A stretch of 64,000 bases of DNA from Duganella sp. OV510 (lineage in GTDB: Bacteria > Pseudomonadota > Gammaproteobacteria > Burkholderiales > Burkholderiaceae_D): the NCBI RefSeq assembly GCF_900100205.1, contig NZ_FNEQ01000004.1, positions 124,001 through 188,000 of the forward strand, in the 5' to 3' direction. This document shows positions 8,769-17,655 of this stretch, one piece after another. The first letter of the stretch is position 1; the number at the start of each line of letters is the position of its first letter. Position numbers and translations under genes: made by a program. The notes under the pieces are model-generated. The model saw only the letters and a program-made list of their open reading frames with translations. It did not search any database and was not told the origin of the DNA.

Positions 8769-11700
8769 TATCGCTGGCGCCGGCCCGGCCGGCACCAGCA
8801 GTTCGACGCGGTGGGTGCGGCCGCTGTCGACCAGCGCGATCTGGCCGTCCGGCTGCGGCACGCCATCCACGGTCATGATCGGCGCCGAGGTGGCGCCTTT
8901 GGCCACGCGGATCTCATACGTGGCGCTACGGTAGCGGTAACTCAGCGTGAAGCTGCCCCATTCCTTCGGCATGCACGGCGCCAGCTTCAGGTGGGTGGCG
9001 GTGCGCGTCAGGCCCAGCAGCGATTCCAGGATCAGGCGGTACATCCAGCCGGAGGAGCCGGTGTACCAGCTCCAGCCGCCGCGCCCCACGTGCGGCGCCA
9101 CCGCGTACACGTCGGCTGTCACCACATACGGCTCGACCTTGTAGATGGCCGTGGCTTCGGCAGTGCGGCCATGCATGACCGGATTGATCATGCGCGCCAG
9201 TTCCCACGCGCGCTCGGTGTCGCCCAGGCGCGCGAAGGCCATCGCGGTCCAGATGGCGGCGTGGGTGTACTGGCCACCATTCTCACGCACGCCGGGCACA
9301 TAGCCACGGATGTAGCCCGGATTCGGCCCGGCCTTGTCGAACGGCGGATCAAGCAGCTGGATGATGCCCGAATCACGGCGCACCAGGCGCTGATTGACCT
9401 GCTCCATCGCGCCGCGCACCCGCACCGGATCGGCGGAACCGGACAGCACGCCCCAGCTTTGCGAGATCGAATCGATCTGGCATTCCTCGTTGGTGTGCGA
9501 ACCCAGCGGCGTGCCGTCGTCGAAATAGGCGCGGCGATACCAGTCACCGTCCCAGGCATTCTGCTCGACGTTGGCGGCGACGCGGCGCGCCTGCTCGCGG
9601 CACTCGGCCGCGAACTCGGCGTCGTTGCGCATGTCCGCCACTTCGGCGAAGCGCTTCAGCACTTCGCACAGGAAGAAGGCCAGCCACACGCTCTCGCCCT
9701 TGCCATGCTCGCCGACCTTGTCCATGCCGTCGTTCCAGTCGCAGGAACCGATCAGCGGCAGACCGTGCACACCGAAGCGCAAGCCGTTGCGGATGGCGCG
9801 CTGGCAGTGATCGTACAGCGTGCCATGCTCGCTGGAACGGGCCGGCATGTCGTAATACGAATCCTCTTCCGGCTTGACCGGACGGTCCTCCAGGTAAGGC
9901 GCGGTTTCATCCAGGATGCTCATGTCGCCAGTGGCCGAGACGTAACGCCAGGCGCCCAATGGCAACCATAGGTAATCGTCCGAGCAATGCGTGCGCACGC
10001 CGCGGTCCGACGGTGGATGCCACCAGTGCTGCACGTCGCCTTCCAGGAACTGGTGGGCGGCGCACAGCATCAGCTGGTCGCGCAGCAGTTGCGGCTGCGT
10101 GTGGATGGTGGCCATCGCATCCTGCAGCTGGTCGCGGAAGCCGAAGGCGCCACCGGACTGGTAGTAGCCGCTGCGCGCCCAGATGCGGCAGGCGATGGTC
10201 TGGTACATCAGCCAGCCATTGGCGATGACGTCGATTTCCTTTTCCGGCGTTTCGATGCGCACCGCGCCCAGGGTTTTCTCCCAGTGCGCGTGGACATTGG
10301 CCAGCGCTTCGCGCGCGGCGTCGGCGCTGCGGTGCTTCTGTACCAGGCTGCTGGCGTCGGCGTTGCGGCGGCCGGCCACGCCAAGCACAAAGACAATCTC
10401 GCGTTCCTGACCAGGCAACAGGTCGAACGGCGCCTGGATCGCCGCGCAGGCATCCAGGCCGGCGCCAATCTTGCCAGACAGGCGCGAGCGGCGCAGCGCG
10501 GCTGGCGCCGACAAGGCGCCGTTGCGGCCGATGAATTCGGCGCGGTCGGCGGTGATGGTGCGCAGCGTGGCGTCGCAATTGAAGAAGGCCACGCGGCCGC
10601 TGAACTCCGTGTTGTACGGATTCCGGGCGAACAGCGCGCCGCTGACCGGATCGGCCTCGGTGACAATGTGCATGCCGGACTTGGAGCGCATATCGCCCAG
10701 TACCCATTCGACATAGCCAAACGCCGACAGGCGGCGCTGCACAGTCGAGTCGTTGCGCACTTTCAGCACGGTGTACTTGATTGGCGCGTCGACCGCGACA
10801 AAGGTGGTCATCTCGCTGTGGATGCCGGCCTCGCTATGCTCGAACACGCTGTAGCCGAAGCCGTGGCGCGTGGTGTAGCTGCCGTTGCCGCGCGCCGGCA
10901 AGGCGGTCGGCGACCAGAACTGGCCGCTCTGCTCATCGCGCAGATAGAACGCTTCGCCGCTGGCGTCGCTGACCGGATCGTTGTGCCATGGCGTGATGCG
11001 GTACTCGTGGGCGTTCTCGTGCCAGGTGTAGGCCTGGCCGCTTTCCGAAATCACCGTGCCGAACTGCGGGTTGGCCAGCACATTGGACCAAGGCGCCGGC
11101 GTGCGCTGCGTAGCGCTGGTGGTGATGATGTATTCACGGCCGTCCTGCGAGAAGCCGCCGAGGCCATTGTCCAGCAACAGCTGGCGCGCCGGCTGCCTGG
11201 ATGGCGTGGCATCGGTGTAGTCGCTGCGGCCGTCAACCTGCAATGGCGGCATGCGCAAGGTCGGCGGCGCCGGGCGCTTGACCTGGTCGGCCAGCGAACC
11301 GCGTGCATCGCTGATGATGACGCGCGCCACCGATTGCATCAGCACCTTGTCTTCGTTCGGGATCTGGTCCACCAGGCGCACAAAGATGCCGCCCGGGCGG
11401 TCAATCGCCTGCGCGTCGATGCCGGAGGCGATCAGGCCGATGATCTGGTCGTGCAGCGCCTGGCGATAGCCGGAGTTGTCCTCGTACCAGATGACCAGGT
11501 CGACCACCAGCCCTTTCAGTCGCCAGTAGGCGTGTGCCTGCACCATCTGGCGTGCCAGTTCGATATTCGCCGGGTCCTTGATGTGCAGCAGCACGATCGG
11601 CAGGTCGCCGGAAATCGCGTATGCCCACAGGCCGGACTGGCCGCGCTGATTCTTGATCAGTGTCGCCGCTTCCGCGCGCAGGCCGGCGTTCGGATAGATC

Positions 11701-14700
11701 ACCGAGTTGGCCAGGCGGCCGTACAGCTGGCCATCGGCCTCGCTGGCGTTCAGCTGGCGCAGCACCACCTGGCTGTGGGTCCATGCCAGTTCGAATACGC
11801 GATCGGCCAGGTGGCGATCCTGATACTTGTCGATCAGGTGCAGCGCGGTGTCGCGCTGCTCGGCCATGCCGGTAACGATGTCCACCGTCGCATACTGGTC
11901 CGGCTTGAGCGTGATGGTGTAGCGGATGGCCACAACCGGATCAAGCACCGAGCCTTCGGCGCCGCTCAACTGGCCCTTGTCCAGCATGGCGCTTGGCGCT
12001 GCCGCCGTGTTGCCGCGGCCGATGAAGCGCGAGCGGTCGGTCTCGAACGACACGCTGCCCACCGGCGCATCGTGCACCATCATCGAGTGCATCAGCCACG
12101 GCGACACTTCGTGCGCGCCACGCGGACGACGCGTGCACAGGATGGCGTTTTCATCCTTGAGGATTTCGGTCTGCACAAACAGCTTGCTGAACGCCGGATG
12201 GGCGTTGTCGGCAGCAGCTGGCGCCATCACCACTTCCGCGTAGCTGGTCACCTCGATGGTGCGCACGCGGTCGGACTTGTTGGTGATGCGGGTGCGGCGC
12301 AGTTCAATATCATCCTCCGGCGACACCACAATCTCCGTGTACAGATCGATATGGCGGTCGGAGCGGCGGAATTCCGCGCGGCCTTCGGAGAACACGACCT
12401 CGTATTTCTTTGGCTCGACCAGCGCTGGCTGATAAGTCGTGGACCAGAACTCGCCATCCTCGACATCACGCACGTAGCAGAAGTTGCCCCAGTTGTCGCG
12501 CGTGCTGTCCTCGCGCCAGCGCGTCACCGCCAGGTCCTTCCAGCGGCTGTAGCTGCCGCCGGAGTTGGTGACCATGACGTGATAGCGGCCGTTCGACAGC
12601 AGCTGCGTTTCCGGCACCGGCGTCGAATGCTGCGACAGCACGCGCATCGGATTGGCCTGCTCCGGCGCGGTGGTGCGGATCGCCGCCATTTCGGTGGTGT
12701 TGGAGTAGAAGGCGCCGGCCTGCGGGCTGCGTTCCTGCAGCACCAGCAGCGTCGACTGCAGCAGCGGATCGGCTTCAAAGCGGCGCTGCATCGGACGGTC
12801 ATGCAGCAGATAGCTGAGCGCCAGCAGTCCCATGCCCTGATGGTGGACCATGAAGGAACGGATCACCGCATGGTTCTGGCCGCGCGGCAGGCGCGATGGC
12901 GTGTAGTCGACCGCCTCGTAGAAACCGAAGCGGCCCATGAAGCCCAGCTCCGCCATGCGTTGCAGGTTGGCGCACGACGCTTCCGGCTGCACCATCAATC
13001 CCATCATGGTGGCGTAAGGCGCGATCACCAGGTCGTCGGCCAGACCGCGCTTCAGGCCCAGGCCAGGCACGCCGAAGGCGCGGTACTGGTAATTCAGGCT
13101 GGCGTCGACCGTGTTGTAGCCGGATTCGGAAATCCCCCACGGCACGTTGCGGCGCTTGCCGTAATCGATCTGCGCGTCGATCACCGAGTTGTAGGTCTGG
13201 TCCAGCAGCGTGCTTGGATAATTCGGCATCACCAGCAGCGGCATCAGGTACTCGAACATCGAGCCGCTCCACGACAGCAGCACCGGCTTGCCGGAGACGA
13301 TGCACAGCTGGCGGCCCAGCGCGAACCAGTGGTCCTGCGGCAGCTGGCCCTGGGCGATGGCGACAAAGCTGGCCAGGCGCGATTCCGACGCCAGCAGATC
13401 GTAATAGCTGGCGTCCAGGCGGCGGTCGGTGACGTTGTAGCCGATCGCCAGCAGGTTGGTGGTCGGGTTGTACAGGAAGCCGTATTCCATCTGTGCGAAG
13501 GCGCCGCAGCGCTGCGCCATTTCGGCCAGCGCGCGCATGCGCTCGTGCGCATTGCTGCTGCCTTGCTCGAACAGTTCGGCCAGGCGCTGCTGGCGATCGC
13601 GTTCGTCCGGCGCCAGGTCATTGATGGCGATGGACGAGGTGGCGCGCGCCAGCGCCGCCAGTTCGCGCAGCGTCGGCATGCGCGCCATGCTGGTGTCGAA
13701 GATGGCGTCGGCCGGCAGCGACGCCCACGGCGTCAGCGTCGCCAGTTCGTCAAGCGCGGCGTGGCATTGCTGCGCCAGCGAGTTGGCCCACATGGCGGCC
13801 GATTCGCTATGGGTGGCGGCGTGCGGCTGGAACTCATCCACCACGGCGGTCACGCGCAGCAGCCAGGCGTGAAGTTGCTGCAGGTTGGACGACTCCGGTG
13901 CAGGCGACAGTGCCGCCAGCACGGCCGCGCCGTCGATCACCGGTGTGGCCGGGTCGCCCGCTTGCGCGGCGGCGGCCAGCGTCTCTTGCAGCACTTGTGC
14001 GGTGGTGACGATGCCGTCGATGATCTGCGTGCCCAGCACGGGTTCATCGAACAGGCCGGTCAGGCCGGATTGCAAGGTCAGCAGGTGGCCGCCAAGATTG
14101 CCGCTGTCAACCGACGAGATGTAGACCGGATGCAGCGGCTTCATCGTCTGCGTGTCGTACCAGTTGTAGAAGTGGCCGTGGTGGCGCTCCAGCTGGTCCA
14201 TGCTGCCCAGCGTGTGATTGGTGCGCCCCATCATCTGGCCGACGGTGATGTAGCCGAAATCGACTGCGCTCAGGTTGGCCAGCAAGGCCATGCCGATATT
14301 GGTCGGCGAGGTGCGGTGCGCAATCACCTGCACCGGATGCTCCTGCACATTATCGGGTGGCAGCCAGTTGTCTTCCGGGCCGACGAAACGGTCGAAGTAC
14401 GCCCAGGTGCGGCGTGCCAGCGTTTGCAGGAACTGGTCCTGCTCCGGCGACAGTTGCGCGCTCTTGCGTTCGATCGGGCGGCTGATCCAGTCGGCGATGG
14501 CCGGCGCCACCAGCCACGCCAGCAGGAACAATGCGGCGGGCGGCAGGCTGGCCGGTTTCCAGCCGAGCAGCCAGCCACCGACAAACAGCGCCAGCGTCGG
14601 TGCAATCCACATCGTGCGCCAGGTGCTGAAGGTGCCGTCGGCCTGGCGCGCCAGCGCCGACGCGCGCCATTCCAGCAGACGGCGGTGCGACACATAGGAG

Positions 14701-17471
14701 CGCCACAAGCTGCGCAGGATGGCGTCCATGCTGAAGTAGGCTTCGTACGGCAGGAAGGCCAGCATCAGGATCGCGTGCGAGAACTGGATGCCGGCACGGC
14801 GGATGGAGGCACGGATATGCTGGCTCCACAAGGTGTCCTTCGGCCGGCGGCAAAAATCGTACAGCATGCTGACCAGCGGCGGCAGGAAGATCACAGCCAG
14901 CGCGGCCCCGGTCCACGCCCACGGATCGGGCAGCCAGCGCCAGGCAACGATCAGCGACAGTACCAGCGCCGGCGCGGTCAGGCTGCGGCGCAGGTTATCG
15001 AACAGCTTCCAGCGCGACAGCAGCGACAGTGGATTCTTCTCACGCTTGCCACGGCCCGGCACGCGGCCGGCCAGCCAGGAGATCAGCTGCCAGTCACCGC
15101 GTATCCAGCGCTGGCGGCGCGTCACGTCTTCGCTATAGCGGGTTGGGTAGGCTTCGTACAACTGCGCATCACTCAGCAGGCCGGCGCGCAGGTAGCAGCC
15201 TTCCAGCAGATCGTGGCTGAGGATTTTGTTTTCCGGTAGCCGTCCACCCAGCACCTGCTCGAACACGTCGACATCGTAGATGCCCTTGCCGATGAAGGAG
15301 CCTTCGAAGAACACGTCCTGATAAACGTCGGATACCGTGCGGGTGTAAGGATCGATGCCCGGTTCACCGCCGCACAGCTTCTCATAACGCGAGGCGTTCT
15401 CGCTCGGCAGCGCCACCGCCACGCGCGGTTGCAGGATGCCATAGCCCTCGGTCACGCGGCCGCGTTGCATGTCCACGCGCGGACGGTTGAGCGGATGCTG
15501 CATGGTGGCGATGAACTGGCGCGCGGCGTCGCGCGGCAGCTGCGTGTCGGTGTCCAGCGTGATGACGTAGCGGATGCTTTCCAGCTCCGAAGTGTCGCCC
15601 ACCACCACCGAGAATTTGTCGCGCGCGCCGCCGCGCAGGAAGCGGTTCAGGTCTTCCAGCTTGCCGCGCTTGCGTTCATGGCCCATCCACACGCCTTCCT
15701 GCGGATTCCACAGGCGCGGGCGATGCAGCAGCAGGAACGGCGTGTGCGGCGTGTCGTTGGCATATTTGTGATTCAGGTGCGCCATGTTGCGCTTCATGTG
15801 TTCGACCAGCGCATCGTCGTTCGGCATATGCTCGGTGCGGGCATCGGCGAAGTCGGTCAGCAGGCAAAACAGCAGGTTGGGATCACGGTTGGCCAGGAAG
15901 CGTACTTCCATCTGCTCGAACAGGTCGTCGATGTTCTCTTTGCTGTAGACCAGCGTCGGCACAACCACAACCGCGCGCGCATCGGACGGTATGCCTTCCT
16001 TGAAATCCATGCGCGGCAAAGGATGCGGCCGCGTCACCAGCGTGGCGATCCAGTTGACCAGGCTCAGTGCCAGCTGGCTGCTGCCCAGCAGCGCCAGCAC
16101 GCCCAGCGCGACCAGCACGCCGCCGCGCACACCGTGGCGCGACGCGCTTTCCAGCAGCAGCGCGGTGGCGACAAACGCAATCGCCGCAATCGCGCCGAGA
16201 TAGGAGGTCAACGGCGAAGAGCGCGAGGTTTGCTGGAACGCCTCTATCCATGGGCGCCGCATGCCGGCCTGCTTTTCCAGCGCGGCGAGGCCGCCGCCGA
16301 TCAGGTAGAAGCCCACGTGGCCATGGCGCGCATCGCCCTTGCCCTGATGCGCTTGCGCCAGCGCCAGGGCCTGCTGCGCCACTTCCACCTCGCTGAAACG
16401 CGAGCGCTTGGCGATCTTTTCGATCGTATGGCGATATTGGTCGCGCGTGGCGAATTCCATTTTGCCGTAGATGTCGGCCGGGTCCTGGCGCAGCGTTTGC
16501 TCGACCACGCTCATGGTCTCGACAAACTCCTGCCAGTCCATGGTGCCGAGGAAGCGCAGGCTACCGATGCTGTTGGCGATCGAGACCTGCTCTGCGGCCT
16601 GCTGCTGGATCTCGGCCTGGATCTGCTGTTCGATGGTCTGGCCGGATTCGGCCAGGCGATGCGTGATCCACGTCAGCGCCAGCGTCAGCGCCGGGCTTTG
16701 ACCTTGCAGGCGGCGCGCCAGCTCGGCGACGAAGGCGCTGGTGATGGGCGGATTGGAGCGCGCCATGTCGGCCACCATCAGTATCAGGCCGCTGGGATTC
16801 TTCTCGGCGATCTCGGTCATCTGGTCGGCCCAGGTATTGGCCAGGTCGCGCTGGATGCGGTTCTCGGCGACGCGGGCGGCCACACGGCGCAGGTTCTCGA
16901 TCAGCGCCAGGCGCAGCATGATCGGAATTGCCCACAGCTCGCCCAGCTTGAGCGTGGCGCCTTCCTGGTAGGCATCAACAAAGCGGCACAGCGATTCCGG
17001 ATCGACACGGCCATCGCCGTGCGAAATAATTTCCAATGCGATCTTGTAGACGCGCGGGCAGCCATCCGGCGCACCCTTGCCCAGGCGCGGCAACTCCTTG
17101 CTGTAATCCTTCGGAAGGTGACGGCGGGCGATTCGAATCTGTTCTTCGATTAAATAAAAATTGTCCAGCAGCCATTCAGACGCCGGCGTGATCTGGCGCC
17201 CGGCCTTGACGGCGGCGGTCAATGCATCGCAGGTGGAATCGATGACAGCGGCGTTTTCCGCCAGGCGCGACAAGAGGCGGTCGCGGCCGCCTCGCTTGCT
17301 CAGTTCATGATGTTGCGCCAGGGTCTTGCCATGTGCCGCCATTTGCGCCGCGCTGAACAGTTCTGCCCGCAGCGGTAAATCCTCATCGTCCTCTTCGGAA
17401 ACTGAAGCGCCGGTCTGGGACTCGTGAAAGCCGAGTGTCATCTCGGGCAGCAGGGGATTGGACTTGTTCAA
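8739..17471 (-). CDS. ndvB: Cyclic beta-1,2-glucan synthase NdvB (GT84 + GH94)
   Basis: Giant inner-membrane enzyme of 2910 residues, normal for the family. It makes periplasmic cyclic beta-1,2-glucans from UDP-glucose, used in osmotic adaptation and host interaction. A soluble N-terminal region is followed by TM helices near 415-475. The GT84 glycosyltransferase core spans about 495-800 with TLDTDTQLPRDA, SHDLLEG and RQRWIRGDW. More TM helices lie at 825-1000, then a glucoamylase-like domain from about 1030 (HRTSPTNIGMA). The GH94 phosphorylase-type region that sets ring size follows, with the catalytic IGSCDWNDGMD near 2577. The start is a TTG at 17471, chosen because GAGG lies six bases upstream and an in-frame stop lies just before it. 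Confidence 0.96.
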   Translation of the reverse strand: MNKSNPLLPEMTLGFHESQTGASVSEEDDEDLPLRAELFSAAQMAAHGKTLAQHHELSKRGGRDRLLSRLAENAAVIDSTCDALTAAVKAGRQITPASEWLLDNFYLIEEQIRIARRHLPKDYSKELPRLGKGAPDGCPRVYKIALEIISHGDGRVDPESLCRFVDAYQEGATLKLGELWAIPIMLRLALIENLRRVAARVAENRIQRDLANTWADQMTEIAEKNPSGLILMVADMARSNPPITSAFVAELARRLQGQSPALTLALTWITHRLAESGQTIEQQIQAEIQQQAAEQVSIANSIGSLRFLGTMDWQEFVETMSVVEQTLRQDPADIYGKMEFATRDQYRHTIEKIAKRSRFSEVEVAQQALALAQAHQGKGDARHGHVGFYLIGGGLAALEKQAGMRRPWIEAFQQTSRSSPLTSYLGAIAAIAFVATALLLESASRHGVRGGVLVALGVLALLGSSQLALSLVNWIATLVTRPHPLPRMDFKEGIPSDARAVVVVPTLVYSKENIDDLFEQMEVRFLANRDPNLLFCLLTDFADARTEHMPNDDALVEHMKRNMAHLNHKYANDTPHTPFLLLHRPRLWNPQEGVWMGHERKRGKLEDLNRFLRGGARDKFSVVVGDTSELESIRYVITLDTDTQLPRDAARQFIATMQHPLNRPRVDMQRGRVTEGYGILQPRVAVALPSENASRYEKLCGGEPGIDPYTRTVSDVYQDVFFEGSFIGKGIYDVDVFEQVLGGRLPENKILSHDLLEGCYLRAGLLSDAQLYEAYPTRYSEDVTRRQRWIRGDWQLISWLAGRVPGRGKREKNPLSLLSRWKLFDNLRRSLTAPALVLSLIVAWRWLPDPWAWTGAALAVIFLPPLVSMLYDFCRRPKDTLWSQHIRASIRRAGIQFSHAILMLAFLPYEAYFSMDAILRSLWRSYVSHRRLLEWRASALARQADGTFSTWRTMWIAPTLALFVGGWLLGWKPASLPPAALFLLAWLVAPAIADWISRPIERKSAQLSPEQDQFLQTLARRTWAYFDRFVGPEDNWLPPDNVQEHPVQVIAHRTSPTNIGMALLANLSAVDFGYITVGQMMGRTNHTLGSMDQLERHHGHFYNWYDTQTMKPLHPVYISSVDSGNLGGHLLTLQSGLTGLFDEPVLGTQIIDGIVTTAQVLQETLAAAAQAGDPATPVIDGAAVLAALSPAPESSNLQQLHAWLLRVTAVVDEFQPHAATHSESAAMWANSLAQQCHAALDELATLTPWASLPADAIFDTSMARMPTLRELAALARATSSIAINDLAPDERDRQQRLAELFEQGSSNAHERMRALAEMAQRCGAFAQMEYGFLYNPTTNLLAIGYNVTDRRLDASYYDLLASESRLASFVAIAQGQLPQDHWFALGRQLCIVSGKPVLLSWSGSMFEYLMPLLVMPNYPSTLLDQTYNSVIDAQIDYGKRRNVPWGISESGYNTVDASLNYQYRAFGVPGLGLKRGLADDLVIAPYATMMGLMVQPEASCANLQRMAELGFMGRFGFYEAVDYTPSRLPRGQNHAVIRSFMVHHQGMGLLALSYLLHDRPMQRRFEADPLLQSTLLVLQERSPQAGAFYSNTTEMAAIRTTAPEQANPMRVLSQHSTPVPETQLLSNGRYHVMVTNSGGSYSRWKDLAVTRWREDSTRDNWGNFCYVRDVEDGEFWSTTYQPALVEPKKYEVVFSEGRAEFRRSDRHIDLYTEIVVSPEDDIELRRTRITNKSDRVRTIEVTSYAEVVMAPAAADNAHPAFSKLFVQTEILKDENAILCTRRPRGAHEVSPWLMHSMMVHDAPVGSVSFETDRSRFIGRGNTAAAPSAMLDKGQLSGAEGSVLDPVVAIRYTITLKPDQYATVDIVTGMAEQRDTALHLIDKYQDRHLADRVFELAWTHSQVVLRQLNASEADGQLYGRLANSVIYPNAGLRAEAATLIKNQRGQSGLWAYAISGDLPIVLLHIKDPANIELARQMVQAHAYWRLKGLVVDLVIWYEDNSGYRQALHDQIIGLIASGIDAQAIDRPGGIFVRLVDQIPNEDKVLMQSVARVIISDARGSLADQVKRPAPPTLRMPPLQVDGRSDYTDATPSRQPARQLLLDNGLGGFSQDGREYIITTSATQRTPAPWSNVLANPQFGTVISESGQAYTWHENAHEYRITPWHNDPVSDASGEAFYLRDEQSGQFWSPTALPARGNGSYTTRHGFGYSVFEHSEAGIHSEMTTFVAVDAPIKYTVLKVRNDSTVQRRLSAFGYVEWVLGDMRSKSGMHIVTEADPVSGALFARNPYNTEFSGRVAFFNCDATLRTITADRAEFIGRNGALSAPAALRRSRLSGKIGAGLDACAAIQAPFDLLPGQEREIVFVLGVAGRRNADASSLVQKHRSADAAREALANVHAHWEKTLGAVRIETPEKEIDVIANGWLMYQTIACRIWARSGYYQSGGAFGFRDQLQDAMATIHTQPQLLRDQLMLCAAHQFLEGDVQHWWHPPSDRGVRTHCSDDYLWLPLGAWRYVSATGDMSILDETAPYLEDRPVKPEEDSYYDMPARSSEHGTLYDHCQRAIRNGLRFGVHGLPLIGSCDWNDGMDKVGEHGKGESVWLAFFLCEVLKRFAEVADMRNDAEFAAECREQARRVAANVEQNAWDGDWYRRAYFDDGTPLGSHTNEECQIDSISQSWGVLSGSADPVRVRGAMEQVNQRLVRRDSGIIQLLDPPFDKAGPNPGYIRGYVPGVRENGGQYTHAAIWTAMAFARLGDTERAWELARMINPVMHGRTAEATAIYKVEPYVVTADVYAVAPHVGRGGWSWYTGSSGWMYRLILESLLGLTRTATHLKLAPCMPKEWGSFTLSYRYRSATYEIRVAKGATSAPIMTVDGVPQPDGQIALVDSGRTHRVELLVPAGPAPAISDAQAGAGA

Positions 17472-17545
17472 CTTGGACCTCGCGTCGATTCTGCGAATGA
17501 AAAATTATGGGCCAAGCAATCGTACGGCGGCGCACGGAACGGCAC

Positions 17546-17561
17546 TGTACGCTGACGTACA
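17546..17561. promoter_or_regulatory. Palindrome upstream of ndvB
   Basis: TGTACG-CTGA-CGTACA is a perfect 6-4-6 inverted repeat 75 bp upstream of the ndvB TTG start, inside a 184-bp gap. Position and symmetry suggest a regulator site for ndvB. No known consensus is claimed. Confidence 0.4.
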
Positions 17562-17584
17562 CAACGAGGTCAGCAATAAACATC

Positions 17585-17646
17585 GGGGGCAGTGCCGACA
17601 TTCGGACATTTCTTGTGTGAAATGTCCGAATGTCGGCACTGACCCC
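17585..17646. repeat. Long near-perfect inverted repeat (28-bp arms, 6-nt loop)
   Basis: A 22-bp perfect arm at 17591-17612 (AGTGCCGACATTCGGACATT and TC) pairs with 17619-17640 around the loop TTGTGT. Pairing extends outward through GGGG/CCCC with one mismatch. No T-run lies next to either arm, so it is not a classical terminator. It lies between the end of the cysteine desulfurase fusion and ndvB. Size and form suit a REP/BIME-type dispersed repeat, but copy number elsewhere cannot be seen in this window. Confidence 0.8.
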
Positions 17647-17655
17647 GAAGTTGTT

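Noticed and set aside
9987-15239. 1750-codon open frame on the plus strand inside ndvB
   Set aside because: Antisense shadow; the product is rich in Arg, Gln and His with no domain, while ndvB shows clear catalytic motifs.
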